The notes below the pieces were generated by a model. That model was not told where the DNA came from. It saw only the letters and a program-made list of their open reading frames with translations, and made no database searches. A DNA stretch of 64,000 bases from Clostridium_AD frigoriphilum (lineage in GTDB: Bacteria > Bacillota > Clostridia > Clostridiales > Clostridiaceae). The position numbers and the translations under genes were made by a program. The stretch is from positions 62,001 through 126,000 of the forward strand of contig NZ_JAZHFS010000007.1 in NCBI RefSeq assembly GCF_036541405.1. The letters run 5' to 3'. Within the stretch, counting starts at the first letter, position 1, and each line of letters opens with the position of its first letter. This document shows positions 1-7,654 of this stretch, piece by piece.

Positions 1-35
1 TATTATAATGAAAAAAATAACGTGAAAGATAAACA

Positions 36-65
36 AAGGAGGTAACTATTAAAAGTTACCTCCTT
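36..65 (-). terminator. Terminator after the DAHP synthase gene
   Basis: A perfect 12-bp inverted repeat (arms AAGGAGGTAACT and AGTTACCTCCTT, 6-nt loop) lies 25 bases beyond the stop codon of the DAHP synthase gene. Read on the minus strand the stem is followed by TTTGTTTATC, a moderate U-rich tail. It may also serve a convergent gene to the left of the window. Confidence 0.75.
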
Positions 66-89
66 ACTAAATAATAAAATATAAAACTT

Positions 90-1118
90 CTATAAATTTT
101 CAGCAATATTATAAATTAATTTTTCAGTTTCTTCCCATCCTAAACATGCATCTGTTATAGATTTACCATAAGTGCCTCGCCCCACATCTTGTTTACCTTC
201 TACAATATAACTTTCAATCATAAATCCTTTTATCATTTTTTTAAGTAGAGAGTCATCTTTCCTACTCATTAATACTTCTCTAGCTATTCTTGGTTGTTCT
301 TTATAAAGCTTCATTGAATTTGCATGATTAGTATCTACAATAATAGAAGGATTTGCAAATTTCTGTTTTTCATATTCTTTAGCAATATTTATCAAATCTT
401 CATAATGATAGTTTGGAATATTTTTACCATAAGAATCCACAGCCCCTCTTAAAACAGCATGTGCAAGTGGGTTTCCTGATGTTTCAACCTGCCATCCACT
501 ATATATAAAAGTATGACCATCCTGTGCTGCTTTAATTGAATTTAGCATTACAGTCAGATCTCCACCAGTTGGGTTCTTCATACCTACAGGCATATCAACA
601 CCACTTACTGTAAATCTATGTTGCTGATTTTCTACTGAGCGGGCTCCAACAGCAATGTACCCTAACAAATCTGATAGATATGTATAATTTTCTGGATATA
701 ACATTTCGTCTGCAGCAGGCATGTGATATTCACTTAATGCTTTTAAATGGAGTTTTCTAATAGCTCTTAATCCTGCATCCATATCAGGTTCCTTACTTGG
801 ATCTGGTTGAGAGGCCATACCTTTATATCCTTCACCAGTAGTTCGAGGTTTGTTTGTGTAAATTCTAGGTATAATAATGATAGAATCTTTTACCTTTTCC
901 TGAACTTCTGCAAGCTTTCCTATATATTCGCACACCGAATCTTCGTTATCAGCTGAACATGGTCCAACTATAAGGAGAAACTTATCAGATTCATTCTCAA
1001 AAACTTTCCTTATTTCAGCATCTCTGTTTTTTTTAATTTCTTTAATATTATTGGGTAGAGGCATTTCTTCCATAATTTCCTTCTCAGTAGGCATTTTCTT
1101 TATATATTTAATATTCAT
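90..1118 (-). CDS. aroF: 3-deoxy-7-phosphoheptulonate (DAHP) synthase, class I
   Basis: This 342-residue protein is a class I (AroF/AroG/AroH type) DAHP synthase, the cytoplasmic enzyme that condenses phosphoenolpyruvate with erythrose 4-phosphate to start the shikimate pathway. The family signatures LLIVGPCSADNEDS near residue 50, RIYTNKPRTTGEGYKG near residue 85 and IVDTNHANSMK near residue 262 are intact, and length is normal. The ATG is preceded by GTGAGGAAA. The gene stands alone, with its own terminator, and is divergent from the flavoprotein gene. No T-box or other leader structure was recognised, so which aromatic amino acid controls it is unknown. The choice of aroF over aroG or aroH is by convention. 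Confidence 0.93.
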   Translation of the reverse strand: MNIKYIKKMPTEKEIMEEMPLPNNIKEIKKNRDAEIRKVFENESDKFLLIVGPCSADNEDSVCEYIGKLAEVQEKVKDSIIIIPRIYTNKPRTTGEGYKGMASQPDPSKEPDMDAGLRAIRKLHLKALSEYHMPAADEMLYPENYTYLSDLLGYIAVGARSVENQQHRFTVSGVDMPVGMKNPTGGDLTVMLNSIKAAQDGHTFIYSGWQVETSGNPLAHAVLRGAVDSYGKNIPNYHYEDLINIAKEYEKQKFANPSIIVDTNHANSMKLYKEQPRIAREVLMSRKDDSLLKKMIKGFMIESYIVEGKQDVGRGTYGKSITDACLGWEETEKLIYNIAENL

Positions 1119-1362
1119 ATCACTTTTTCCTCACTTTACTTATTTATTATTTTGTTAAGCTAAAATTATAAGAGTATTTTTAATTCAATTTGTTATATTA
1201 ATGAATTATATCACAAATTCAGTCAATTGGAAGAATATTTTCATTTTTCATTCAATTCTATGAAATATAGAGACTTAAACTTGTTTAAAATCATTAATAA
1301 TTATATCAGTAGCCACCATATTTGCATTTATTATATCTTTGACCTTTGGTTACTTTACAACC

Positions 1363-1399
1363 TTGACAATATTGTCATTATAGTGTTAATATTGACAAA
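1363..1399 (+). promoter_or_regulatory. Putative promoter with two dyad operators, flavoprotein gene
   Basis: The 318-base gap between the DAHP synthase and flavoprotein genes holds a -35-like TTGACA at 1363-1368 with a possible -10 (TTAATA) 17 bases on. The -35 lies inside a perfect 14-bp palindrome, TGACAATATTGTCA (1364-1377). A related imperfect copy, TGTTAATATTGACA, follows at about 1384-1397. Two similar dyads over a promoter suggest a dimeric repressor. The regulator is not identified. The rest of the gap, including a 62-codon open frame, shows no coding features. Confidence 0.45.
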
Positions 1400-1436
1400 A
1401 TTAAGAAAACAATAAATATAAAAAGGATGTGTAAAT

Positions 1437-1970
1437 ATGTTAAATGGCAAAAGGATTGTAGTTTGTGTTACTGGTTGTAGCCCTGCCGTGCAATCTTTGA
1501 ATGTAATTAGTGAACTAAAAAAACACCATGCGGACGTATATGTTATTATGACTGAAAATGCCACAAATTTTGTTACACCACTCATGTTGCAACGAAGTGT
1601 TGATCATCCCATCCAAATACACTCCTTTGATCTCCCTAAAACATGGGACAATAGCCATAAATCACTTTCCCAAAAGACAGATTTACTTTTGATTGCTCCC
1701 GCTTCCGCTAATATTTTAGGGAAAGCTGCTAATGGAATTTCGGATGATTTACTATCAACTAAAATTATGTCCATGCGTGGACCAAAAGTCATTGCCACAC
1801 ATATCAACGACATGATGTACAATAGCCCAAGCGTACTTCGTAATGTGCAGACATTGAAAAATGATGGTTTTATTTTTATCGAAAATGGTAATCCGCAGCA
1901 CCCGTCTTATTTTCCGGCAATTGATCGAATTGTAAATGCAGTTATAGAAATTTTAAAAGATACAGACTAA
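1437..1970 (+). CDS. HFCD-family flavoprotein (PPC decarboxylase-like)
   Basis: A 177-residue stand-alone flavoprotein of the homo-oligomeric flavin-containing Cys decarboxylase (HFCD) group, which includes CoaC, EpiD/MrsD and UbiX/Pad1. The N-terminal VCVTGCSPAV matches the FMN-binding beta-alpha turn, and PASANILGKAANGISDDLLS (about residues 88-107) is the family signature. It lacks the phosphopantothenate ligase half of CoaBC, so it is probably not the housekeeping CoaBC. The substrate cannot be deduced from context: no lantibiotic precursor or aromatic decarboxylase lies beside it. The start follows AAAAGGATGTG. Expression is probably governed by the two upstream dyads. Confidence 0.75.
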   Translation: MLNGKRIVVCVTGCSPAVQSLNVISELKKHHADVYVIMTENATNFVTPLMLQRSVDHPIQIHSFDLPKTWDNSHKSLSQKTDLLLIAPASANILGKAANGISDDLLSTKIMSMRGPKVIATHINDMMYNSPSVLRNVQTLKNDGFIFIENGNPQHPSYFPAIDRIVNAVIEILKDTD

Positions 1971-1984
1971 AATAAAATATAAAA

Positions 1985-2033
1985 AAAACAATTTGTTAAT
2001 TTACCCTATCGCTAACATGCAGCAAATTAACGA
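1985..2033 (-). terminator. Putative terminator of the exporter/two-component operon
   Basis: Arms GTTAATTT (1995-2002) and AAATTAAC (2024-2031) form a stem with a long loop that overlaps the histidine kinase stop codon. On the minus strand it is followed by a run of eight T residues. The long loop weakens the call. Confidence 0.5.
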
Positions 2034-3391
2034 ATTGGGATTTCTATTGTCACCTGTGCTCCACCAGTGATAGACGAGTTAGCTATATAAAGTCTCCCAC
2101 CATGCAGATTTACGAATGATTCAGTAATATATAATCCTATTCCAAAATGAATTTTTGATGCCCTGCTAGAATCACCCATGTAAAATTGTTTTGTGGCGGA
2201 TTTAATATCTTCACTTGAAAAACCATTACCACTGTCTGTTGTAATGAATTTGATTTTATTATCTACTGACTTTACCTCAAAACAAATTTTCCCATTATTT
2301 GGGCAATAATTAACTGCATTTGATATGACATTCATAATTGCACGGTAAATCAATGACTTATCAATCATAATTGACTTAGGTACACCAGTTTTAATAAATT
2401 CAACTTTAAGTCCCTTTGTATTTGCAATTGCTTCAAGCTGGTCCTTAATTGTATTAATAAAATTCATAGAATCTATTTCTTCAAGTTGTAGAAATAGAGG
2501 TTTTTCTGAATTTGAAATCTCTATTAAGATTTTAATATACTTCTCAATCTGTATGCTGTTTTTCAAAATATAGTTGACGTATTCTTGCTGCTCCTCACTT
2601 ATTGTTGAATCAGATAACAATTCAGTATTTCCTTTGATAATTGTTAATGGAGTTTTAAGATCATGTGCAAGAGCTGAAATTTGCTCCTTCTTTGCTCCTT
2701 CAATATTCCATTGCTTCTCTAGTGACTTTTTTAATTCCATTTTCATCTCTGATATTGATAAAAGCACATCATTAAATTCTTTAATTCCTGAATATTTTAT
2801 GTCAAAGTCCAAATCCTGCTTCTTGATTTTTTCAGTAGCCTGCAATAGAGGACTTAGCTGTTTATTTAGTTTTTTTGCACATATAGCAGTAATAATAAAA
2901 ACAATAAAAAAATATATTATAGCAAAAATTACAACCATGGTTTTTTCTGGATCTGGTAAATGTTTATTTAAAACCTCAGATTGATAACTCATTTGAAGAT
3001 AGTACTGCAAAACACAAAACCCATCTTGCCTTTCAATAAAGTAGTAGTTCTTTTTACCTCCATTTTTTGAGTAAGTACCCTTAGCATATTCTATTGAGGT
3101 CAGCAAATCCTTACCCTCTAAATTTGTTTTTATAACTTTGTATTTTTTGTTAAGGACAACAAATTTACATCCATATGGTATCATATTCTCTGTAATTTCA
3201 GGGGCCTTTGCAAGCAATGGTTTAGCGTTTCTAGCCAAATCCTCACTGTAATTCGGTGGAAGAATCACACTTCTTTGTGCCAGACCAAAAATCCCCAAAT
3301 AAAGTCCGGCGAAAACAATAAACGTAACTCCTAAAGTTAATAAATACTTAAAAAAGACCGCCTTTAACGTAAAAGCTTTTTTCATTTCCAT
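2027..3391 (-). CDS. Sensor histidine kinase of the antimicrobial-peptide-type exporter operon
   Basis: A membrane histidine kinase of about 450 residues. It has two transmembrane helices (about residues 20-41 and 157-178 counted from the upstream GTP-frame Met at 3409) flanking an extracytoplasmic sensor of about 115 residues, a HAMP-like linker, the HisKA phospho-acceptor in ALAHDLKTPLTIIKG (His near 249), an N box (NVISNAVNY) and G boxes (DSGNGFS, FGIGLYITE). The frame opens at 3409, but the ATGs at 3391 and 3385 are better placed behind GGGGGATAGGA, so 3391 is used. The start overlaps the end of the response regulator gene. Together with that gene and the ABC genes upstream it resembles peptide-sensing modules such as CprK/CprR with CprABC of C. 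difficile. That parallel rests on architecture only. Confidence 0.85.
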   Translation of the reverse strand: MEMKKAFTLKAVFFKYLLTLGVTFIVFAGLYLGIFGLAQRSVILPPNYSEDLARNAKPLLAKAPEITENMIPYGCKFVVLNKKYKVIKTNLEGKDLLTSIEYAKGTYSKNGGKKNYYFIERQDGFCVLQYYLQMSYQSEVLNKHLPDPEKTMVVIFAIIYFFIVFIITAICAKKLNKQLSPLLQATEKIKKQDLDFDIKYSGIKEFNDVLLSISEMKMELKKSLEKQWNIEGAKKEQISALAHDLKTPLTIIKGNTELLSDSTISEEQQEYVNYILKNSIQIEKYIKILIEISNSEKPLFLQLEEIDSMNFINTIKDQLEAIANTKGLKVEFIKTGVPKSIMIDKSLIYRAIMNVISNAVNYCPNNGKICFEVKSVDNKIKFITTDSGNGFSSEDIKSATKQFYMGDSSRASKIHFGIGLYITESFVNLHGGRLYIANSSITGGAQVTIEIPIR

Positions 3392-4041
3392 TTGTATCCT
3401 ATCCCCCATACTGTCTCAATCGGGAGCATGTTAAAAACGGCGAGTTTTGCCCGTATGTTTTTAATATGTTCCGTAATAGCTGAGCTATCACTTACACCGT
3501 CATACCCATAAACACCTTCATATATTTTATCCTTTGAAAAAACCTGTCCTTGGTTTCTTGCAAGAAATTCGCAGATATTGTATTCACTTTTAGTAAATGG
3601 AATTTTTTTATCATCCACTAAAATTTCTTTACCTGATAAATTAAACTTTACTCCCGATATACAAAGCGAACTATACTTTTCACGATTTTCTCGCCTTAAG
3701 TAAGCATTTACTCTAGCTCTAAGTTCCCCCATACCAAAGGGTTTTGTAATGTAATCATCCGCGCCAAGGCCTAGTCCGTACATAATATCTGCTTCCATAG
3801 TTTTTGCTGTAAGAAAAATAATGGGGCAGTCCACAATGCCACGATTTTCCTTACAAAAGGTAAATCCATCCATACCCGGCATCATGACATCAAGTAAAAT
3901 CAAATCGAAATTTGAAAATTCACTAGTTAAAATTTTTTTAGGATTTACAACCGTAGTTACCAAATGATTATCCTTATGAAGAATATTTTTAATTAAAGCC
4001 AAAATATCAGGTTCATCATCGATAACCAGAATTTTTGCCAT
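3382..4041 (-). CDS. OmpR/PhoB-family response regulator
   Basis: A 219-residue regulator with an N-terminal receiver (acidic IDDEPD at 7-12, phospho-acceptor Asp in LILLDVMMPG near residue 51, conserved FLTAK) and a C-terminal winged-helix DNA-binding domain ending ETVWGIGYKW. The start follows AAAGGGGTTGGTAAC. It lies between the ABC exporter genes and the kinase gene in the same direction, so it is probably co-transcribed and regulates the exporter. The 11-bp-spaced direct repeats upstream of the ATPase gene are the likely binding site. Confidence 0.9.
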   Translation of the reverse strand: MAKILVIDDEPDILALIKNILHKDNHLVTTVVNPKKILTSEFSNFDLILLDVMMPGMDGFTFCKENRGIVDCPIIFLTAKTMEADIMYGLGLGADDYITKPFGMGELRARVNAYLRRENREKYSSLCISGVKFNLSGKEILVDDKKIPFTKSEYNICEFLARNQGQVFSKDKIYEGVYGYDGVSDSSAITEHIKNIRAKLAVFNMLPIETVWGIGYKWK

Positions 4042-4155
4042 GTTACCAACCCCTTTATCTTTTATATAAATAGTATAACGTCAAAATATTATCAAATCAA
4101 CTTCTATTATCCATAAATTTCAAAACAAAATGCTGATTCTAATTAACATATTTCC

Positions 4156-4899
4156 TTATTCATATGACTTTCTTCCTTCCCACTTTTTGAACCAAAACAA
4201 ACTAACAACGAAGGTTATACATAGGGCAAATAACATGATAAGTGCGCCCTTTTGCATATCAAGTGCTATTTCAGCACTGAAAGCAGGATTGTTCAACTTT
4301 TCAAACATACGATGGCAAAACCTGACGCTCCATGCCCATGGAACAAAGTACCATATATAATCACCAAGACCTGTAAGCATAAGAGCAGAAATCAGACTTC
4401 CGGAAACTCCAAGCCCTGTAGATGCTCCCTTTCCAAATTGAAGACTAATGAACACATGCAAGATATAAAGAAATATGTTTCCTATAATTAATGCTACACC
4501 TGCTTTTAAATAAAATAAGTAGGGCAATACGTGAAATCCAAGTGCAAATACTCCTACAGCAATTGTAATAGAAAAAGTTCCCAATAAAATCAAAAGAATT
4601 GACTTGCTTAAATACGGAGTACATTTTGACTTTGAAGTACATAGCATTACTTGAAAATTTCCAGCTAATTCCTCCTGCTCAATAACTATCCCACTGATTA
4701 ATCCTATGAGCAAAGGAAAAGCAATTGCCAGTGCCTCCAGATACGTTTCTATATCCGTGATTGAGTTTTTTGCTGTGGTATGATAATATAATAAAAATAT
4801 AAATGCTCCCGCTAGTGGAATGAGTAAATGAATCCACAGAATAGAAGTATGTCTTAATTTATAAAAATCAGATTTTATACACCTAAGTAAAGCAATCAT
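4156..4899 (-). CDS. ABC-2 permease, lantibiotic immunity MutG/EpiG type
   Basis: A polytopic membrane protein of 247 residues, probably with six helices, beginning MIALLRCIKSDFYKLRHTS, which is typical of the second permease of lantibiotic-immunity exporters. The frame is open to 4941, but the ATG at 4899 has AGGAGG (4908-4913) at good spacing and starts just after the preceding permease stop. It would form the channel with the next permease and the ATPase, exporting cationic or lipid II-binding peptides from the membrane. Family assignment rests on gene order and the N-terminal pattern; the substrate is unknown. Confidence 0.8.
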   Translation of the reverse strand: MIALLRCIKSDFYKLRHTSILWIHLLIPLAGAFIFLLYYHTTAKNSITDIETYLEALAIAFPLLIGLISGIVIEQEELAGNFQVMLCTSKSKCTPYLSKSILLILLGTFSITIAVGVFALGFHVLPYLFYLKAGVALIIGNIFLYILHVFISLQFGKGASTGLGVSGSLISALMLTGLGDYIWYFVPWAWSVRFCHRMFEKLNNPAFSAEIALDMQKGALIMLFALCITFVVSLFWFKKWEGRKSYE

Positions 4900-4900
4900 A

Positions 4901-5626
4901 TTAATTAACCTCCTGTTTTTTAAACCAATTAGCGGTAACAATCAGTAATAAGGCAAATAGAATAAGGGACAGAATAATTCCAATTGGAATCACGCTTTGA
5001 TCTAGCATTGGAGATCCTATTTCCGCTAGAGTTCCATTTGGCAAAATCCCAAGAATGGGACACATAATACGTGCTGTCCAACTATAAGGAGAAATCCACC
5101 ACATTGATGTACTTACAACCATAACATTTAATACCATTCCAACTCCAACATTTATCAAAACCGTCCCTAGCATTCCCAGTTTCTTCGCTAAAAACATACA
5201 AAGTGGAATCTGCCACAAAAATGTAACTGCAATCAAAACAGCTCCGGCAAATGCACTAAAAACCGGTACGGGAGTGATCCTTAGATAACTTCCTAAAAAA
5301 ATTCCAACTATAAAAACCATACATGAGAAAGTCATATAAATCCCATTTACCAAAACTTTTGAAATCCACACTTTTTTTAGAGAAATTGGCAGACCAAATA
5401 CAGCCCTATAGTGTAACTTTTTTTGCTCCTTTTCGTTAGTCATTACTGCCATTATTGAAATATATCCTGGTAGTATCATCATGTACCACCAATTGAAGCT
5501 ATCAGCTTCAAAATATTTTCCAGTCATAAATCCAACTAACAAAGTAACTATAGGTGCGATAAGAATCAGTTTTTTTATAAATGTTCTCTTACATTTCAAA
5601 TTTTCTGCTTGTAAATATTTAAGCAT
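4901..5626 (-). CDS. ABC-2 permease, lantibiotic immunity MutE/EpiE type
   Basis: A 241-residue membrane protein with about six hydrophobic helices; its start MLKYLQAENLKCKRTF is characteristic of MutE/EpiE/BcrB-like permeases. The ATG shares a base with the ATPase stop codon (TAATG), implying translational coupling, and has AAGGAGGATT upstream. It pairs with the next permease in the membrane part of the exporter. The likely role is resistance to cell-envelope-active peptides. Confidence 0.82.
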   Translation of the reverse strand: MLKYLQAENLKCKRTFIKKLILIAPIVTLLVGFMTGKYFEADSFNWWYMMILPGYISIMAVMTNEKEQKKLHYRAVFGLPISLKKVWISKVLVNGIYMTFSCMVFIVGIFLGSYLRITPVPVFSAFAGAVLIAVTFLWQIPLCMFLAKKLGMLGTVLINVGVGMVLNVMVVSTSMWWISPYSWTARIMCPILGILPNGTLAEIGSPMLDQSVIPIGIILSLILFALLLIVTANWFKKQEVN

Positions 5627-6333
5627 TATAAATCCTCCTTCCTGTTATTTTTCACAACCTCTGTGAAAAGTACTTCCAAATCTTCTCCAGGATTAATCTT
5701 GCCGTTATACCCGAGTACCCCATTGCTTATGATACCGATATGGTCTGCAATAAGTTCAACCTCGGACAATATATGACTTGATAGAATGACCGTTATTCCC
5801 TGCTCTGGAAAAGAACGTATTAGCTCCCTTAAGTCTTGTATTCCAAGAGGATCTAGTCCATTTGTAGGCTCATCCAAAATTAGCAATTTGGGTTTGTTCA
5901 GAAGTGCAATTGCAATTCCAAGCCTTTGCTTCATTCCCATAGAAAACTGTCCTGCTTGCTTTTTCTTTGTGTTTGTCAAATCCACAATTTCCAGTACTTC
6001 TTTAATACGAGAATCTGGAAGGCCTAAAAGAATAGTTCGTACTTTAAGGTTTTCAACCGCCGTAAGATTTTCATAAAGAGGTGGAGATTCAATCAAAACT
6101 CCTATATTATAAAGATCATCTCTACTCCAAGGATGATCCTCAAAAATAATTTCTCCTGATGTTGGATGAAGCATTCCCGTAATCATTTTTAATAGAGTTG
6201 ATTTTCCGGCCCCATTTGGTCCTAACAATCCATAGACAGAATTTTTCTCAATAGATAGTGAAATCTTGTTTACCGCACACTGTTTTTTAAAAGATTTGCA
6301 AAGATTTTTTGTTTGTAAAATATAATTATTCAT
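5626..6333 (-). CDS. ABC transporter ATPase, BcrA/MutF-type peptide resistance
   Basis: The ATP-binding subunit of the exporter. It shows Walker A (LLGPNGAGKST), Q-loop region, signature (FSMGMKQRLGIA), Walker B (LLILDEPTNGLD) and the H-loop (LSSHILSE), in the order typical of the bacitracin/lantibiotic immunity family. The ATG at 6333 is preferred because AAGGAAG lies 12 bases upstream; the one at 6345 abuts that site. It is the first gene of an operon ATPase, permease, permease, regulator, kinase. The promoter upstream carries repeats that may bind the encoded regulator, so the operon is probably induced by its substrate. Confidence 0.9.
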   Translation of the reverse strand: MNNYILQTKNLCKSFKKQCAVNKISLSIEKNSVYGLLGPNGAGKSTLLKMITGMLHPTSGEIIFEDHPWSRDDLYNIGVLIESPPLYENLTAVENLKVRTILLGLPDSRIKEVLEIVDLTNTKKKQAGQFSMGMKQRLGIAIALLNKPKLLILDEPTNGLDPLGIQDLRELIRSFPEQGITVILSSHILSEVELIADHIGIISNGVLGYNGKINPGEDLEVLFTEVVKNNRKEDL

Positions 6334-6369
6334 AATCTTAATCATCTTCCTTTCATTTACTATAGTTTT

Positions 6370-6404
6370 ATAATACTAAGAATTTATAAGGATTCTATAA
6401 GGAT
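6370..6404 (-). promoter_or_regulatory. Putative promoter with direct repeats for the response regulator
   Basis: On the plus strand TATAAGGAT occurs at 6385-6393 and again at 6396-6404, exactly 11 bp apart, and a weaker TAAGAAT at 6377 continues the phase. Direct repeats one helical turn apart upstream of a -10 (TATTAT on the minus strand, 6375-6370) and without a good -35 are typical of promoters activated by OmpR-family regulators. Confidence 0.5.
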
Positions 6405-6428
6405 TTCAATATTAATATAAAATAAAAA

Positions 6429-6472
6429 CTCCACTCCATTAATAAGTACTAATACTTATTAATGGAGTGGAG
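6429..6472 (-). terminator. Strong terminator of the hydrogenase operon
   Basis: A perfect 20-bp stem (6429-6448 with 6453-6472) with a 4-nt loop, followed on the minus strand by TTTTTATTTTATATT. It lies 41 bases beyond the maturation protease gene and separates the hydrogenase operon from the ABC exporter operon. Confidence 0.92.
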
Positions 6473-6513
6473 CACAGAATAATTAACTTATTATCATACA
6501 TAACTTGCTATAA

Positions 6514-6996
6514 TTATATAATAAAACTCATTACCTTTTGGGATATATCTTTCACTTTTCCCTGTAAAACATTGCTTAAGCCAAGATTTATATCTATTTT
6601 AGAAATTTCTATCCCTATAAAATAACCTTTTATATCCATATTGTACATGTTTATGAGATCCATTAACCCTAGAGAATGAATAGACATACTGTAATCCTTA
6701 GTTTTCTTTATGTCATCTAAATTTTTAAAAGTCAATGTACCTGGGACATTACCATAATACGTTGAGTCCATAATATAAAATACATCTATCTCATTTAATA
6801 AAGAGAAACAAAATTCTACATCCGTTTCTCCCATAATACTTTCAATACCTTTATCCTCTAATCTTTTCCTTATTTTATCTAAAATCAGAAGTGCTACTCC
6901 ATCATCCATCATTAAACTATTACCTATAGCTATAACCTTTTTACCTATAATAGAGCTCAGCCCCTTACTTTTTCTTTTACTTGTTTCAAAATCCAT
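6514..6996 (-). CDS. [NiFe] hydrogenase maturation endopeptidase (HyaD/HycI family)
   Basis: A protein of up to 160 residues with the hydrogenase maturation protease pattern: VIAIGNSLMMDDGVALLIL with the first metal-binding acidic residue, YIMDSTYYG, and SIHSLGLMDLINMY with the conserved His. It would remove the short C-terminal peptide of the large subunit after nickel insertion, and it is the last gene of the hydrogenase operon. The ATG at 6996 overlaps the second hypB by 40 bases and has only a weak ribosome site. The strongest site (AAGGGG, at the end of hypB) points to a start nearer the IIGKKVIAIGN motif, where no ATG, GTG or TTG is available, so the true start is uncertain. Confidence 0.85.
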   Translation of the reverse strand: MDFETSKRKSKGLSSIIGKKVIAIGNSLMMDDGVALLILDKIRKRLEDKGIESIMGETDVEFCFSLLNEIDVFYIMDSTYYGNVPGTLTFKNLDDIKKTKDYSMSIHSLGLMDLINMYNMDIKGYFIGIEISKIDINLGLSNVLQGKVKDISQKVMSFII

Positions 6997-7619
6997 TCAC
7001 TTAATTCATCTATTCCATCATTTCTAGTGCAAGAAGTTTGAAAAATCTTTGCCTTATTATTCAACAATTTAATATCCTCATAAAACTCTTCTACCTTAAA
7101 ATCAGTAAATGTAAGTAAATCAATTTTATTTAAAATTATCGCGCTGCTTTTTTCAAACATCAATGGGTATTTTAAAGGCTTGTCATTACCTTCTGTAACA
7201 CTAAGAAGACAAATTTTAATATCCTCACCAATTTCAAATTCAGCGGGAGATACTAAACTTCCTACATTCTCTATAATAATAAGATCTATATCTCTTAAAT
7301 CAAAATTTAATGATGCTTCCCTTACCTTAGCTCCTTCTAAATACGAAGTTCTAACAGTATTGACTTGTACTACTGGAACTCCATTAGCTTCAATTCTCTG
7401 TGCATCTTTAGTAGTATATAAGTCTCCTTCAATAACCGCCATATTCAAGTTTTGTTTAATCTTTGGAATTAATTTCTCAAGTATAGATGTTTTACCAGCT
7501 CCTGGAGATCCCATTAGATTTATAACAAATATGCCCTCTTCATCAAATAAATTTTTGTTTTCCGCGTGAATCTCTTCATTAGTATTTAACATATTAATAC
7601 TAATCTTTATTTCGCTCAT
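6957..7619 (-). CDS. hypB: Second HypB-like GTPase, metal ligands missing
   Basis: A 220-residue SIMIBI-class GTPase closely similar to the HypB encoded at 12342-13031, with P-loop NLMGSPGAGKTS, DLYTTKDAQRIEA, ENVGSLVSPAEFEIGED and the NKID base-specificity motif. HypB delivers nickel to the hydrogenase large subunit with HypA. In normal HypB a Cys-His pair and a later Cys in the G domain bind metal (E. coli Cys166, His167, Cys198). Here the corresponding residues read TSYLEG and LVSP, so all three ligands are gone, whereas the other copy keeps ACHLDG and LVCP. It sits between the large subunit and protease genes. Start ATG follows AGGGGAATAG. It may have another role in maturation or require the other HypB as partner. 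Confidence 0.88.
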   Translation of the reverse strand: MSEIKISINMLNTNEEIHAENKNLFDEEGIFVINLMGSPGAGKTSILEKLIPKIKQNLNMAVIEGDLYTTKDAQRIEANGVPVVQVNTVRTSYLEGAKVREASLNFDLRDIDLIIIENVGSLVSPAEFEIGEDIKICLLSVTEGNDKPLKYPLMFEKSSAIILNKIDLLTFTDFKVEEFYEDIKLLNNKAKIFQTSCTRNDGIDELSEWILKQVKEKVRG

Positions 7620-7654
7620 TTTACTATTCCCCTAACCATTTTATTTCAACTGGA

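Noticed and set aside
1119..1436. T-box or 62-codon gene in front of DAHP synthase
   Set aside because: No T-box sequence or specifier stem-loop was seen, and the plus-strand frame at 1227-1415 has no ribosome site and overlaps the promoter dyads.
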